DNA of 64,000 bases from Nitrososphaerota archaeon (GTDB lineage Archaea > Thermoproteota > Nitrososphaeria > Nitrososphaerales > Gagatemarchaeaceae), in the NCBI GenBank assembly GCA_027887005.1, contig JAPCJI010000003.1, positions 1 to 64,000 of the forward strand, in the 5' to 3' direction. The position numbers were made by a program, and so were the translations under genes. The notes below the pieces were generated by a model, which was not told where the DNA came from, did no database searches, and was given only the letters and a program-made list of their open reading frames with translations. Positions 16,503 to 24,948 of this stretch are shown here, piece by piece (the first letter of the stretch is position 1; each line of letters opens with the position of its first letter).

Positions 16503-17876
16503 TCACTTCGCGTCGGACGCCCGGAAGGCTGCCACCAGCTTCGCCCTGGTATCCGCCGGGTCTATGATCTCGTCGATGTATCCCAGCCTGACCCCTATGG
16601 ACGGGTCCATCTGCTTCAGGAACTCCAGTGACACCCTTTCGAGCTCCTTCGTCCTTTGCTCACCCTCAAGGGCCTCGAGTTTTCTCTTCTGGAAGATCTC
16701 AAGGAACGCCGGGAGACCCATTACCGAGATCCTCGCTCCGGGGTAGGCGAAGACCTTCTTCGCTCCCAGAGCCTTGCTCGCAAAACCCACGAAGACGCCT
16801 CCGTAGGCTTCCCCCGAAACGACTGTGACCTTCGGGCATCGGTCGGATGCGTATTCCCTGACTGCCTCCCCGCTCAACGCAATCAGGCCGGCCCTCTCCT
16901 GTTCTGCTGAGGGGTAGAATCCAGGGCTGTCGAGGAAGGTGACTAGAGGGACGGCCAGGGAGTTGCACATGGAGACGAACTTGGAGACTTTCTTGCATGA
17001 GTTGTTGTCCATGAACCCCCTGAGGGCCTTCCGGTTCGATGCGACTACCCCGACAGTCCTTCCCTCGAGCCGGGCGAGGCCCGTAGTCACGCTGGGCGCG
17101 AAGCCGCTCCTGAACTCCAGGAACGACGCCGCGTCGAAGGTTCCCTCGATGATGCCCAGCGGGTCTTCGGTTTTGACCGTGGCCCGTGGCATGACCGGAT
17201 TCCCTTGCCTCGACGCGAAGAAACCGACGACCCGTTTCACAAGCTCCAGACTTTCCTTCTCGCCCTCAGCCGCCAGAGACGCGGTCCCGTTGGCCACCTG
17301 CACATCCGCCCCTCCCAGTTCTTCCATGCCAACCTCCGCCCCGGTCTCAGCCTTCACGACTCCAGGGCCCCAGACGAACATCCTGCTCAATCCCCTCGTC
17401 ACTACGAGGACGTCGCCCATGTAGGCAGAGTAGGTTGCTGCCCCCGTGGTAGTCCCCATCACAGCGTTGACCACCGGCACCGCGTCCTTCGCCTTCATCA
17501 GCTGTCCTAGGAGAGCGCTCGCCTCCTCGAGGGAGTTCCCCCCTTCCTGGACCCTGACGCCCCCCGAGTCGTAGAGGCCGATGACCGGCAGACCCCTGTC
17601 CGTGGCGATGGCGACGAGTTTCTCGAGCCTCTTCGTGTGCTTTAGGCCCATGGACCCGCCCTTGTAGGAGGGCTCCTGGGCGAATATTGCGACCTCGTTC
17701 CCTCCCACGCGTGCCGTCCCAGCTATCACGCCGTCATCTTGGGCTATCGCTTCAGCGGACACTCCGTCCCTGAGGTCCACCGCGCTTCCGTCAACATCGA
17801 AGATCCTGCCGTCCTCGATCAACGAAAGAAGCCAACCCACCGAGGGGGGCTGAACTGTTACCATCCGGCTCTGCAC
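16503..17876 (-). CDS. Acyl-CoA carboxylase/decarboxylase carboxyltransferase subunit
   Basis: A 457-residue crotonase-fold carboxyltransferase related to propionyl-CoA carboxylase beta. Both halves are visible: N-terminal domain with LYDSGGVRVQEG and EELGGADVQV, C-terminal domain with VTFLDSPGFYPSAEQE, VSGEAYGG and ISVMGLPAFLEI. It is about 60 residues shorter than PccB at the N-terminus, and no biotin carboxylase or biotin carrier gene lies nearby. It could work with carboxylase subunits encoded elsewhere or be part of a decarboxylase. It follows the cyclase gene by 11 bases, and its end is convergent with the epimerase. Start GTG 17876; an ATG at 17864 is the alternative. Confidence 0.8.
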   Translation of the reverse strand: MQSRMVTVQPPSVGWLLSLIEDGRIFDVDGSAVDLRDGVSAEAIAQDDGVIAGTARVGGNEVAIFAQEPSYKGGSMGLKHTKRLEKLVAIATDRGLPVIGLYDSGGVRVQEGGNSLEEASALLGQLMKAKDAVPVVNAVMGTTTGAATYSAYMGDVLVVTRGLSRMFVWGPGVVKAETGAEVGMEELGGADVQVANGTASLAAEGEKESLELVKRVVGFFASRQGNPVMPRATVKTEDPLGIIEGTFDAASFLEFRSGFAPSVTTGLARLEGRTVGVVASNRKALRGFMDNNSCKKVSKFVSMCNSLAVPLVTFLDSPGFYPSAEQERAGLIALSGEAVREYASDRCPKVTVVSGEAYGGVFVGFASKALGAKKVFAYPGARISVMGLPAFLEIFQKRKLEALEGEQRTKELERVSLEFLKQMDPSIGVRLGYIDEIIDPADTRAKLVAAFRASDAK

Positions 17877-17887
17877 CGACCCCGCTC

Positions 17888-18688
17888 CTAGGTGAAGGCT
17901 ACGACCCTGGCGAAGGCAGCCTCCCCGCCCTTGAACAGGAACGGGAAGCAGCCGATCGTAGTGCGGACAGCCTTCTTGCCTCCGAGGACCTGTTCGATCT
18001 GACCGCCCAGGTTCTCGATGTGGATGCAGTCCTGAGGGAAGAGGACGTTGTGAGTGACCTGATAGTCTTCAGCCGGGAAGAGCTTGGGCAGGTTCTCAGC
18101 CCCGTATTTCTTGGCGGCGAAGGCGCTGACCTTCTCACTGACCCTGGGAAGGAACCGCCCGATGGGGAGGTTCATCGGATGGTCAGTGGAGACTGCGTCC
18201 ACTCCCCAGATGTGAATCTTCTTCCTGAGCAGGTAGTCGCAGAAGGCCCTCGTGGGTCCTGGGTGCATGTGAGTGTACCTCTCTTCGTCGGCCGTCCCCT
18301 TGGGCTTGGGGGGTTGGTACCAAGCGAACTTGCTCCAGCCTGTGTACAGCAACAGGAGGTCGCCGTCCTTGACCCCGCCCGCTTCCTTCGCGTTCCTCTC
18401 GACGATTTCCTCGGTATAGATTCCGAGGTCACCCACCTCGCTCACGTCGACGATAATGCCGGGACCGTACAACCATTCGAGGGGTATCTGATCGATGGTC
18501 TTCCCGTTCGTCACGAAGTGCAGGGGCGCGTCGAGGTGGGTCCCCATGTGCATCGACGTCATGATGTACATCGCGTTGACGCCGTGCTCCACCTTCCTTT
18601 TGATGAACTTCACTTCGAAAGGCGGATAGAGAGGCCAGAAAGGCGTCTCCTGATTCAGGGGCTGTGACAGATCATAAAGCTTGGTCAT
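17888..18688 (-). CDS. Cyclase-family metal-dependent hydrolase (kynurenine formamidase-like)
   Basis: A 266-residue member of the family that includes kynurenine formamidase and isatin hydrolase, which open amide or lactam bonds using a metal. The signature HMGTHLDAPLHF supplies three metal ligands, and the later VDAVSTDHPM and HIENLGG stretches are typical. A TATA element at 18711-18721 sits 27 bases before the ATG, so the mRNA is probably leaderless. It is first in an operon with the carboxyltransferase. Isatin- or formamide-like ring opening would fit a heterocycle degradation pathway; the substrate is not readable. Confidence 0.85.
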   Translation of the reverse strand: MTKLYDLSQPLNQETPFWPLYPPFEVKFIKRKVEHGVNAMYIMTSMHMGTHLDAPLHFVTNGKTIDQIPLEWLYGPGIIVDVSEVGDLGIYTEEIVERNAKEAGGVKDGDLLLLYTGWSKFAWYQPPKPKGTADEERYTHMHPGPTRAFCDYLLRKKIHIWGVDAVSTDHPMNLPIGRFLPRVSEKVSAFAAKKYGAENLPKLFPAEDYQVTHNVLFPQDCIHIENLGGQIEQVLGGKKAVRTTIGCFPFLFKGGEAAFARVVAFT

Positions 18689-18710
18689 CGCTTCTTCGCG
18701 CCCGCCAAGC

Positions 18711-18721
18711 GCTATAAAAGA
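18711..18721 (-). promoter_or_regulatory. TATA box for the cyclase operon
   Basis: On the minus strand CTTTTATAGCG lies about 27 bases upstream of the ATG at 18688, an ideal leaderless spacing. The plus-strand complement (GCTATAAAAG) has no gene downstream of it in range. Confidence 0.6.
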
Positions 18722-18801
18722 TAGGGGTCGTTTCTCACAAGTAGTAATCTGGCGATGTAGGAGGCTACGAACCCCTAACGCTGTTTGTCCCAGACGGGTG
18801 G

Positions 18802-19530
18802 CTAGACTTCCACTTCTGCGGGCACCACGACCTTCTCCGCCGAGGCGAGGAGGTCCGCAGGAGCAGGTCGGATCACAAGCCTGTCCTTAAGCATGGGCTT
18901 GGCGAACCTGTCCCAGTCCTCCTTCGTGGTGAAGAAGATCCTGGACCCCCCTAGCTCATGCTGCATCTGTGGATACGGCTTCTGGTACTGAGCGTACTTG
19001 ATTCCCCAGTATCGGAACCCAGTGTAGCTCTCATAGGTTGCCCACCATTCCTTCATGTTCATCAGGTCGAAGGCATACTCCGCCTTGGCGGCATACATTG
19101 TGGCACCAATGCCCGCCCTCCTCTTGAAGGTGAGAGTGTGGAGGCTGATGGCGACGTCGTTGTCCCAGAGCCTGAAGTTGCCTATCGCCGCGAGCTCCCC
19201 GTTGATCACCCCAATCAGCGACACATGGTCTTTCATCCTGTTCCTGTACCACCCAAGGAACTCCGCGTAGACTCTCGCCGACACTATGTCATAGAAGTCG
19301 GTGTCCCGGTCGAAGAACTTCAGGGCGGTCTTCATCACGATGGGGGCCTCCTCCTTCCTCGCTCTGCGGATCAGCATCTTCTCGCCATTGGGCAGGTTGA
19401 CATAGCCCGGCGGGTACTCGATTTTCAGGAGGGGCGACTCGAACCCGCGCAGTATTGGTTCTATGTCTTCGACATTGATCTTGACTTCCTTGAGGGTGAC
19501 GTTCTCAGGCGGCGACCAGTCCATGGACAT
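18802..19530 (-). CDS. GNAT-like acyltransferase paralogue 1
   Basis: About 242 residues with an N-terminal extension of 50 residues followed by a GNAT-like block (MLIRRARKEEAPIVMKTALKFF, GELAAIGNFRLWDNDVAISLHTL). A well conserved second half has MKEWWATYESYTGFRYWG and MQHELGGSRIFF. It is a clear paralogue of the protein at 28998-29738, with roughly 40-50 % identity by eye. The acetyl-CoA pyrophosphate loop (RxxGxG/A) is visible only weakly as RRAGIGATMY. In-frame ATGs lie at 19536, 19530 and 19524; 19530 is 28 bases from the TATA near 19558. The specific function is unknown; its location beside the cyclase and CoxG suggests a role in the same catabolic region. Confidence 0.6.
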   Translation of the reverse strand: MSMDWSPPENVTLKEVKINVEDIEPILRGFESPLLKIEYPPGYVNLPNGEKMLIRRARKEEAPIVMKTALKFFDRDTDFYDIVSARVYAEFLGWYRNRMKDHVSLIGVINGELAAIGNFRLWDNDVAISLHTLTFKRRAGIGATMYAAKAEYAFDLMNMKEWWATYESYTGFRYWGIKYAQYQKPYPQMQHELGGSRIFFTTKEDWDRFAKPMLKDRLVIRPAPADLLASAEKVVVPAEVEV

Positions 19531-19679
19531 GACCATCCGCGATTGACATTGTCGCTATAAGTCTGTCCCCTAACCAGATTCCCCAGATTCCTCTTTCGAC
19601 GAAAAGGGGCCACCTAATGGGTTTGGGAAATGGCCCGGTCAACCAATCCTTAAATCGCCTTGCTGGGAGAATTTCGAAC

Positions 19680-20117
19680 ATGCTACTGCAAGGAAAGTTT
19701 AGGTTGTCGAGCGACACGGAGAAGGTTTGGAGCTACGTCTCAGACCCAAGCAAGGTGATCGAGTGCGTCCCCGGCCTCCAGAGCTTCACCGTAGGAGAGA
19801 ACAAACGGATCTCCGCCACCGTCAAGGTCTCAATCGGGTTCATCAGGGGCACCTTCCAGACCACGACGAAGGTCGTGAAGGAAGACCCGGCAACTCATGT
19901 AGCCGTCCTGGAACTTTCTGGCTCAGGCGCCGGGAGCGGGTTCAACGCCCTAGTGAACATCGCGATTGCCCCCGTCGCAACCGAATCCGACCTCACCTGG
20001 GACGCCAACGTGACCATCAACGGGCCACTGGGGAGCCTCGCCAAACCACTTGTCGAGGGAAATATCAAGAAGATCGTGACTCAGCTCTTCGATTGCGTGA
20101 AAGCGAAGCTAAGCTAA
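19680..20117 (+). CDS. coxG: CoxG/SRPBCC-family protein
   Basis: A 145-residue START-like protein of the CoxG family (SRPBCC fold), with the typical N-terminus FRLSSDTEKVWSYVSDPSKVIECVPGL and the closing GPLGSLAKPLVEGNIKKI. CoxG proteins accompany molybdenum hydroxylases; work on mycobacterial CoxG indicates a quinone-binding role linking the enzyme to the respiratory chain. The ATG at 19680 is chosen because TTAAAT near 19650 is about 30 bases upstream and the conserved domain begins at once. A second homologue is at 62795. It precedes the BMP transporter operon. Confidence 0.85.
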   Translation: MLLQGKFRLSSDTEKVWSYVSDPSKVIECVPGLQSFTVGENKRISATVKVSIGFIRGTFQTTTKVVKEDPATHVAVLELSGSGAGSGFNALVNIAIAPVATESDLTWDANVTINGPLGSLAKPLVEGNIKKIVTQLFDCVKAKLS

Positions 20118-20138
20118 ACCTAACGGCTAAGCAAGTTA

Positions 20139-20150
20139 CCTTATATAACC
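20139..20150 (+). promoter_or_regulatory. TATA box for the BMP transporter operon
   Basis: CCTTATATAACC lies 28 bases upstream of the ATG at 20172 and is one of the strongest TATA matches in the window. It favours the ATG at 20172 over the GTG at 20163 as start of the binding protein. Confidence 0.6.
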
Positions 20151-20171
20151 AACAAGGCGTTTGTGACTACG

Positions 20172-21386
20172 ATGCAAGGAATGAAAAGAAATGGAATAAC
20201 TTCGCTCGTAATCTCACTCATCGTCATCATCCTTATCCTAGTCGGCGTCGCAGGATACGCCTTCCTCTATCCCCCTGCTGGCACGACCAGCACGGTCACC
20301 AACACAGTCACGACTACGGTGCAAGGCACCGCAGCTGCAAGTGGTCTGGCAGCCCTTAAGGTTGGGCTGATTGAACCTATCACACCCGCAGACAATTCGT
20401 GGAACTATCAGGCAGAATCGGAGCTCAAGGTCCTTCAAGCACAGTATGGCTTCACCCTCAGCTTCTCTGAGAACAAGGTTTCAGGAACAGACGCGCAGCC
20501 AGTTGCCCAGCAATGGGCGTCTTCAGGCTACGGCGTCATCTTCCTCCAAGGAATCCAGTATCAGGTCATGGCAAGCACAATTGCTCCTCAGTATCCGCAC
20601 ACCCTGTTCGTTTGTGTTGACTGTACAGCAGCCAACTCTTCCAACGTTTACAGAATCTGGCTGGACATCAGCGGCGGGGGCTTCGTCCTCGGTGCGATGG
20701 CAGGCATGGTCAGCCATAGCAACAAATTCGGCCTAATCGGCGGCGGCTTCGTACCATCGATTTGGGGTGGACACGAGGGATTCAAAGCCGGTGTTCTTTA
20801 CACCGACTCCAGCCCTGTGACCTTCTTCAACAAGTTCGAGGCGTTTGCCTGGTCAGACTCAGCCGGGGCTCAAACTGACGCAACCAACGACTACACCAAC
20901 GGGGCAGACGTCGTATTCTCGTCTGGTGACGGGATCGATGTCGGTGTACTCGGAGCAGCATTGGCACAACCAACAACAAGTCAGGTGTGGGCGACAAATG
21001 TCTACACGAACCTGACAGCGATCGCGCCCTCGGACAACAGAATTCTGTTGGGTTCAATCGTCGTCAACTGGGCAACTCTATTCAACAAAGTCTTGATAGA
21101 CTACGTGACACACAACTGGAACTTCGGATTCCTCACAGCCAACATGCAATCAGGTATTGTACAGGTGCAACCCGGACCAAATCTCCCAGCCAACGTGAAG
21201 GCTGCGGGACGTGCTCTGCAGAACGACATTACTCTGGGCTCCATCAACTTGTACTTCAAGACAAACCCTTCAACCGGCAACCCCTTCTGCTTCGACCATA
21301 CAACTGACGCCAGCTGCGCAGACACCAGTCTTTCGACTGCGGCTGCTCAGTTCAACTACCTGCCACCGGTTTCAAGTCTCCCGTAA
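20172..21386 (+). CDS. BMP-family nucleoside-type ABC transporter binding protein
   Basis: A substrate-binding protein of the BMP (PnrA/Med) family, which captures nucleosides or purine bases for an ABC importer. One N-terminal helix (SLVISLIVIILILVGVAGYAF) is followed by a Thr/Val-rich linker, the usual archaeal way of tethering a binding protein outside the membrane. The body shows KVGLIEPITPADNSWN, the hinge GIIGGG-like FGLIGGGFVP and WGGHEGFKAGV. About 404 residues. It is followed by two matching permeases on the same strand, and the ATPase lies convergently at 23366-24907. Confidence 0.85.
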   Translation: MQGMKRNGITSLVISLIVIILILVGVAGYAFLYPPAGTTSTVTNTVTTTVQGTAAASGLAALKVGLIEPITPADNSWNYQAESELKVLQAQYGFTLSFSENKVSGTDAQPVAQQWASSGYGVIFLQGIQYQVMASTIAPQYPHTLFVCVDCTAANSSNVYRIWLDISGGGFVLGAMAGMVSHSNKFGLIGGGFVPSIWGGHEGFKAGVLYTDSSPVTFFNKFEAFAWSDSAGAQTDATNDYTNGADVVFSSGDGIDVGVLGAALAQPTTSQVWATNVYTNLTAIAPSDNRILLGSIVVNWATLFNKVLIDYVTHNWNFGFLTANMQSGIVQVQPGPNLPANVKAAGRALQNDITLGSINLYFKTNPSTGNPFCFDHTTDASCADTSLSTAAAQFNYLPPVSSLP

Positions 21387-21459
21387 GGGTGCGAGCGACA
21401 TACAGGGCCTTCGATGGCTACGCGTAACGGCGTACAACGCCGCCGCAATTGCGCTCGGC

Positions 21460-22434
21460 GTGATAGCCGGGCTAGCGGTAGTGGCGTACGCCGGCGGTAA
21501 CGTCGAGGTCGCCCTGTCCACCCTTTTTCTGAATCCAATAACGACTTCCGGCGGTGTCGAGCAGATCTTCGTCAGGTTTGTAGTCTTTTACACGATGGCC
21601 ATGGGGATTGGAATTGCACTCAAGGCAGGCCTGTGGAACATCGGAGCCCAAGGTCAACTGATCGTCGGAATGCTCATGGTCTTCGTCGCCTATACCTACA
21701 TGGCCTTCCTTCCCTGGCCTGTCCTCTACGTTTCAATGATTCTTCTCGCAACCCTGGGCGGTCTCCTCTGGATAGTGGTCCCGGCGGTGCTGAGAATCAA
21801 GTTCGGGGCAAACGAAATCGTCGTCACTCTCCTGCTGAACGTGGTCGCTACGAACTTCGGGTACTACATGCTCAACGGACCAATCAAGAGCGCCCAGGCC
21901 GTCGGCTATCCGTACACGGCAACGCTCCCAGCGAAGTTCCAGATCCCCCAGATACTGAACGGAGTCCCGATCACCTACGCCGTGCCCTTCACGGTCGCCC
22001 TGGGGGTCGTCCTTTACTTCCTGGTCGAAAAGACGTCGTTTAGGCTAAAGGCTGACACCGTCGGTGAAAGTACTGAAACGGCGAAGTACGCTGGGATTAA
22101 CATCCCCCGTGTAATGGTCATCACGATGTTGTCCGCGGGAGCCCTCGCGGGTTTGGCTGGCGCGACCCTTCAGATGGGCTACCTTTACCACATCGACGCT
22201 GGCTCGTTCGGGACGAACTTCGGTTTCATCGCTGTAATCGCTGCGCTGGTGGGACGGAAGCACATGATAGGAATAGGGATTGCTTCACTCTTTTTCGCCT
22301 ACATGACGATTGGGGCGGAGGCCATGGCGCTCCTGTCAAACGTGACCACTTCCGTCGTCTTCGCAATGGAGGGAGTGATGATGATAGGAATTCTTCTAAG
22401 CGCATTCCTGGCTGAAAGGAGAGATAGGACGTGA
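21460..22434 (+). CDS. Nucleoside-type ABC transporter permease 1
   Basis: A branched-chain/nucleoside-type inner membrane permease with about nine hydrophobic helices. KAGLWNIGAQGQLIVGML and KFGANEIVVTLLLNVVATNFGYYM match the permease partner of BMP proteins (YufP-like). The start is a problem: the frame is open back to 21211, deep inside the preceding gene, and no ATG, GTG or TTG occurs between the end of that gene (21386) and a GTG at 21460, which falls in the middle of the expected first helix. Either that GTG is used or a non-standard codon such as ATA just after 21386 is used. The stop overlaps the next start as GTGA. Confidence 0.85.
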   Translation: MIAGLAVVAYAGGNVEVALSTLFLNPITTSGGVEQIFVRFVVFYTMAMGIGIALKAGLWNIGAQGQLIVGMLMVFVAYTYMAFLPWPVLYVSMILLATLGGLLWIVVPAVLRIKFGANEIVVTLLLNVVATNFGYYMLNGPIKSAQAVGYPYTATLPAKFQIPQILNGVPITYAVPFTVALGVVLYFLVEKTSFRLKADTVGESTETAKYAGINIPRVMVITMLSAGALAGLAGATLQMGYLYHIDAGSFGTNFGFIAVIAALVGRKHMIGIGIASLFFAYMTIGAEAMALLSNVTTSVVFAMEGVMMIGILLSAFLAERRDRT

Positions 22435-23369
22435 GCTTCCTCATCGCAGACGTCCTCCAAGGGATCTTCTCCACTGCCCTACTTCTTTCTCCCCTGTACC
22501 TTTTCGCCGGAATGGGGGAGATCGTGGCGGAGAAGTCAGGGGTGGCGAACATGGGCATCGAAGGAATCATGCTCATGGCCGCCTTCACAACCTACGCGAT
22601 CGATGTTACCACTGGCAATCCGTGGCTGGCGATATCGGCTGCCCTGGGCGTTGCCGGACTTATTGGAGGATTCTTCTCCTACCTCGCGGTGCGTCTGCGC
22701 CTCGGTCAGATAGTGTTGGGTCTCGCGGTCTACCTCTTCGGGCTCGGCCTGTCCTTCGTTCTGTTCAACAACCTCTCAACCGGTAGGAGCTTGGCCCCAT
22801 TCACCAACATCCCCAACATCTACATCCCTTACCTGAGCGATATTCCGGTCGTCGGGAGGGTGCTTTTCCAACAGAACATCCTGGTGTATCTCGCAATCGC
22901 CCTCGTAATCTTGACCTCCTTATTCCTGAACAGAACCTCCTATGGGCTTAGGGTGAAGGCTGTCGGCGAGAACCCAAAGGCTGCCGACAACATGGGGGTA
23001 AACGTCCTGAAGGTCCGGTTCCTTGCAGTCCTCTTCGGTGCCATCCTTGCAGGTCTAGCCGGAGCCTACTTCGAGATCGGTTTCCTTCAAAACTTCCAGT
23101 TTGACATTATCGCGGGGAGAGGGTTCATCGCACTCGCCATGATCTACCTGGCAAACTGGGGGCCGTACAAGACCCTCTTCGCCGCAATTTCCTTCAACGT
23201 TGTCTACGCGGCCCAATCGGAATACGTGCAACTTTCCGGAATCGCGACTGCTGGGAGTTCCCAGCTCTTCACGATGCTCCCCTACGTCTACCTACTCGCA
23301 CTTATCCCAATCCTGGGAAGGAGGGCAAGGCCGCCGAAGTACCTGCTGAAGCCCTACAGGAAGGGCTAG
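22431..23369 (+). CDS. Nucleoside-type ABC transporter permease 2
   Basis: A 312-residue second permease (YufQ-like) of the BMP importer, with about eight to nine helices and the motifs EKSGVANMGIEGIMLMAA, LRVKAVGENPKAADNMGVNV and GRGFIALAMIYLANWGP. The GTG start overlaps the stop of permease 1 by 4 bases, so the two are translationally coupled and likely form a heterodimeric channel. Its end overlaps the convergent ATPase gene by 4 bases. Confidence 0.9.
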   Translation: MSFLIADVLQGIFSTALLLSPLYLFAGMGEIVAEKSGVANMGIEGIMLMAAFTTYAIDVTTGNPWLAISAALGVAGLIGGFFSYLAVRLRLGQIVLGLAVYLFGLGLSFVLFNNLSTGRSLAPFTNIPNIYIPYLSDIPVVGRVLFQQNILVYLAIALVILTSLFLNRTSYGLRVKAVGENPKAADNMGVNVLKVRFLAVLFGAILAGLAGAYFEIGFLQNFQFDIIAGRGFIALAMIYLANWGPYKTLFAAISFNVVYAAQSEYVQLSGIATAGSSQLFTMLPYVYLLALIPILGRRARPPKYLLKPYRKG

Positions 23370-24907
23370 GCTAGCTCTTTCGGTCGACTCGTGGTCGTCA
23401 TCAGGGTCGCGAGTTCGTGGATGTCGGCGTCCTTGGTCTCGACGATCTTTGCAATCCTCCCCTGACTCATCACGGCTATCCTATCACTCATGTCGAGTAT
23501 CTCGTCCAGGTCGGCCGAAATCATCAGAATCGCCCTGCCAGCCTCTTTCTGCTTCATCAACACGTTCCGGATGTACTCGGCAGACCCTATGTCCAATCCC
23601 TTCGTCGGATTGTTGGCCACGATCACCTTGGGGCCCCAGAAGAGCTCCCGGGCAAGGAGGAATTTCTGCTTGTTTCCTCCGCTCAGAGTCCGGAGCTCCG
23701 CCATCTCGGAGGAAGCTACCACATTGTATTCTTTTAGGAGCTCTCTCGTTGTCTGACGCAACTTGGACTCGTCGAGGAACATCCCCTTCTTGAATCGGCC
23801 TGCCAGGAAAGGCGAGAGGATCAGGTTGTCCTTCAGCGAGAACTCAAAGATGAATCCGGTCTTGTGCTCCTCGCAGACGTGAGCCACCCCTGCCTTCCGC
23901 ATTTCGTCGGGGGTTTCTCGAGTGACGTCATTCCCCTCGAGGATGATTTTGCCAGAATCTGGCCTACGCATCCCGGTGACGACCTCGTCTAACTCCCTCT
24001 GACCGTTCCCTGAAACGCCTGCGACGCCCAGGATTTCACCGGCCCTAAGCTCGAAAGAGGCGTCCCGGACGGCCCGGATCCCGATGTCGTTGTCCGCTGA
24101 AACGTTGACGAGTTGCAAGACGGGTTTCCCGATTTGGGTCTGCACCTTTAGGACGTTGTACATTACCTCGCGACCGACGATGAGCATGGCAAGCTGGTCC
24201 TGGGTGACCTCGCTCCTGAGCTTGGTCGCAATGACCTTGCCGAGCTTCATCACAGTTATTCTGTCCGCTATCGCCATCACTTCGTCAATCCTGTGTGTGA
24301 CAAAGACGACTGACCTCCCCTCCCCGACCATTCGCTTGAGACTTGAGAAGAGCTTCTCTGTCTCGATTTCGGTCAGGAAGCTCGTGGGCTCGTCGAGCAG
24401 GAGTATGTTCGCTCCGATGAAGAGGCACTTCAGTATCTCAACCCTCTGTCTTTCGCCGACCGAAAGGTTCTCCACCAGCGCCTCAGGGTCGACCTCAAGT
24501 CCATAGGTCTCTTCCATTGCCATGAGCTTCTTCTTCAGTTCTCCAAGCTCGAGCATCGGCTTCGTCAGTTCCAGGTCGGTCATCAGGCTCATGTTCTGAA
24601 GCACGCTGATGTTGGGAATCAGCATCAGCTCCTGGTGAACCATCCCTATGCCTGCCCCCATGCCGTCCTTCGGGGATGTTAGTCTGACCCGCTGGCCCTT
24701 GACTGCTACCTCGCCTCCGTCCGGCTTGTAGTATCCGTAGAGGACGTTGCAGAGCGTCGACTTGCCCGCTCCGTTCTCCCCGAGCAGGGCGTGGATCTCG
24801 CCCTTGCGCAGCGTGAAATCAACTGCATTTACTGCGACTAGGCTCCCAAATCTCTTTGTGAGACTCCTGGTCTGGAGGACAGCTTGCCCTTGTGCACCAG
24901 CTTCCAT
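23366..24907 (-). CDS. Nucleoside-type ABC transporter ATPase (two NBDs)
   Basis: A 513-residue ATPase with two nucleotide-binding domains, as in sugar and nucleoside importers. The first half has a full Walker A (LLGENGAGKST), the signature NLSVGERQRVEI and Walker B (ILLLDEPTS). The second half has the altered P-loop GVAGVSGNGQRE and signature TLSGGNKQKFLLAREL common to this class. It is on the opposite strand to its permeases, with its own TATA (CCTTTAATCAAA near 24935) 28 bases before the ATG, so its expression is set separately from the membrane parts. Confidence 0.93.
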   Translation of the reverse strand: MEAGAQGQAVLQTRSLTKRFGSLVAVNAVDFTLRKGEIHALLGENGAGKSTLCNVLYGYYKPDGGEVAVKGQRVRLTSPKDGMGAGIGMVHQELMLIPNISVLQNMSLMTDLELTKPMLELGELKKKLMAMEETYGLEVDPEALVENLSVGERQRVEILKCLFIGANILLLDEPTSFLTEIETEKLFSSLKRMVGEGRSVVFVTHRIDEVMAIADRITVMKLGKVIATKLRSEVTQDQLAMLIVGREVMYNVLKVQTQIGKPVLQLVNVSADNDIGIRAVRDASFELRAGEILGVAGVSGNGQRELDEVVTGMRRPDSGKIILEGNDVTRETPDEMRKAGVAHVCEEHKTGFIFEFSLKDNLILSPFLAGRFKKGMFLDESKLRQTTRELLKEYNVVASSEMAELRTLSGGNKQKFLLARELFWGPKVIVANNPTKGLDIGSAEYIRNVLMKQKEAGRAILMISADLDEILDMSDRIAVMSQGRIAKIVETKDADIHELATLMTTTSRPKELA

Positions 24908-24948
24908 GTCGATTCTGCCACTCAGCGTGTTTGATTAAAGGATTGAGC

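Noticed and set aside
14506-18688. Evidence for the 3-hydroxypropionate/4-hydroxybutyrate carbon fixation cycle
   Set aside because: Mutase, epimerase and a carboxyltransferase also serve propionate and amino acid breakdown, and none of the cycle's specific enzymes such as 4-hydroxybutyryl-CoA dehydratase is in the window.
21211-21459. N-terminal extension of permease 1 into the binding-protein gene
   Set aside because: It would overlap the preceding gene by 176 bases, is Ser/Thr/Pro-rich without family similarity, and reads as a shadow of that gene.
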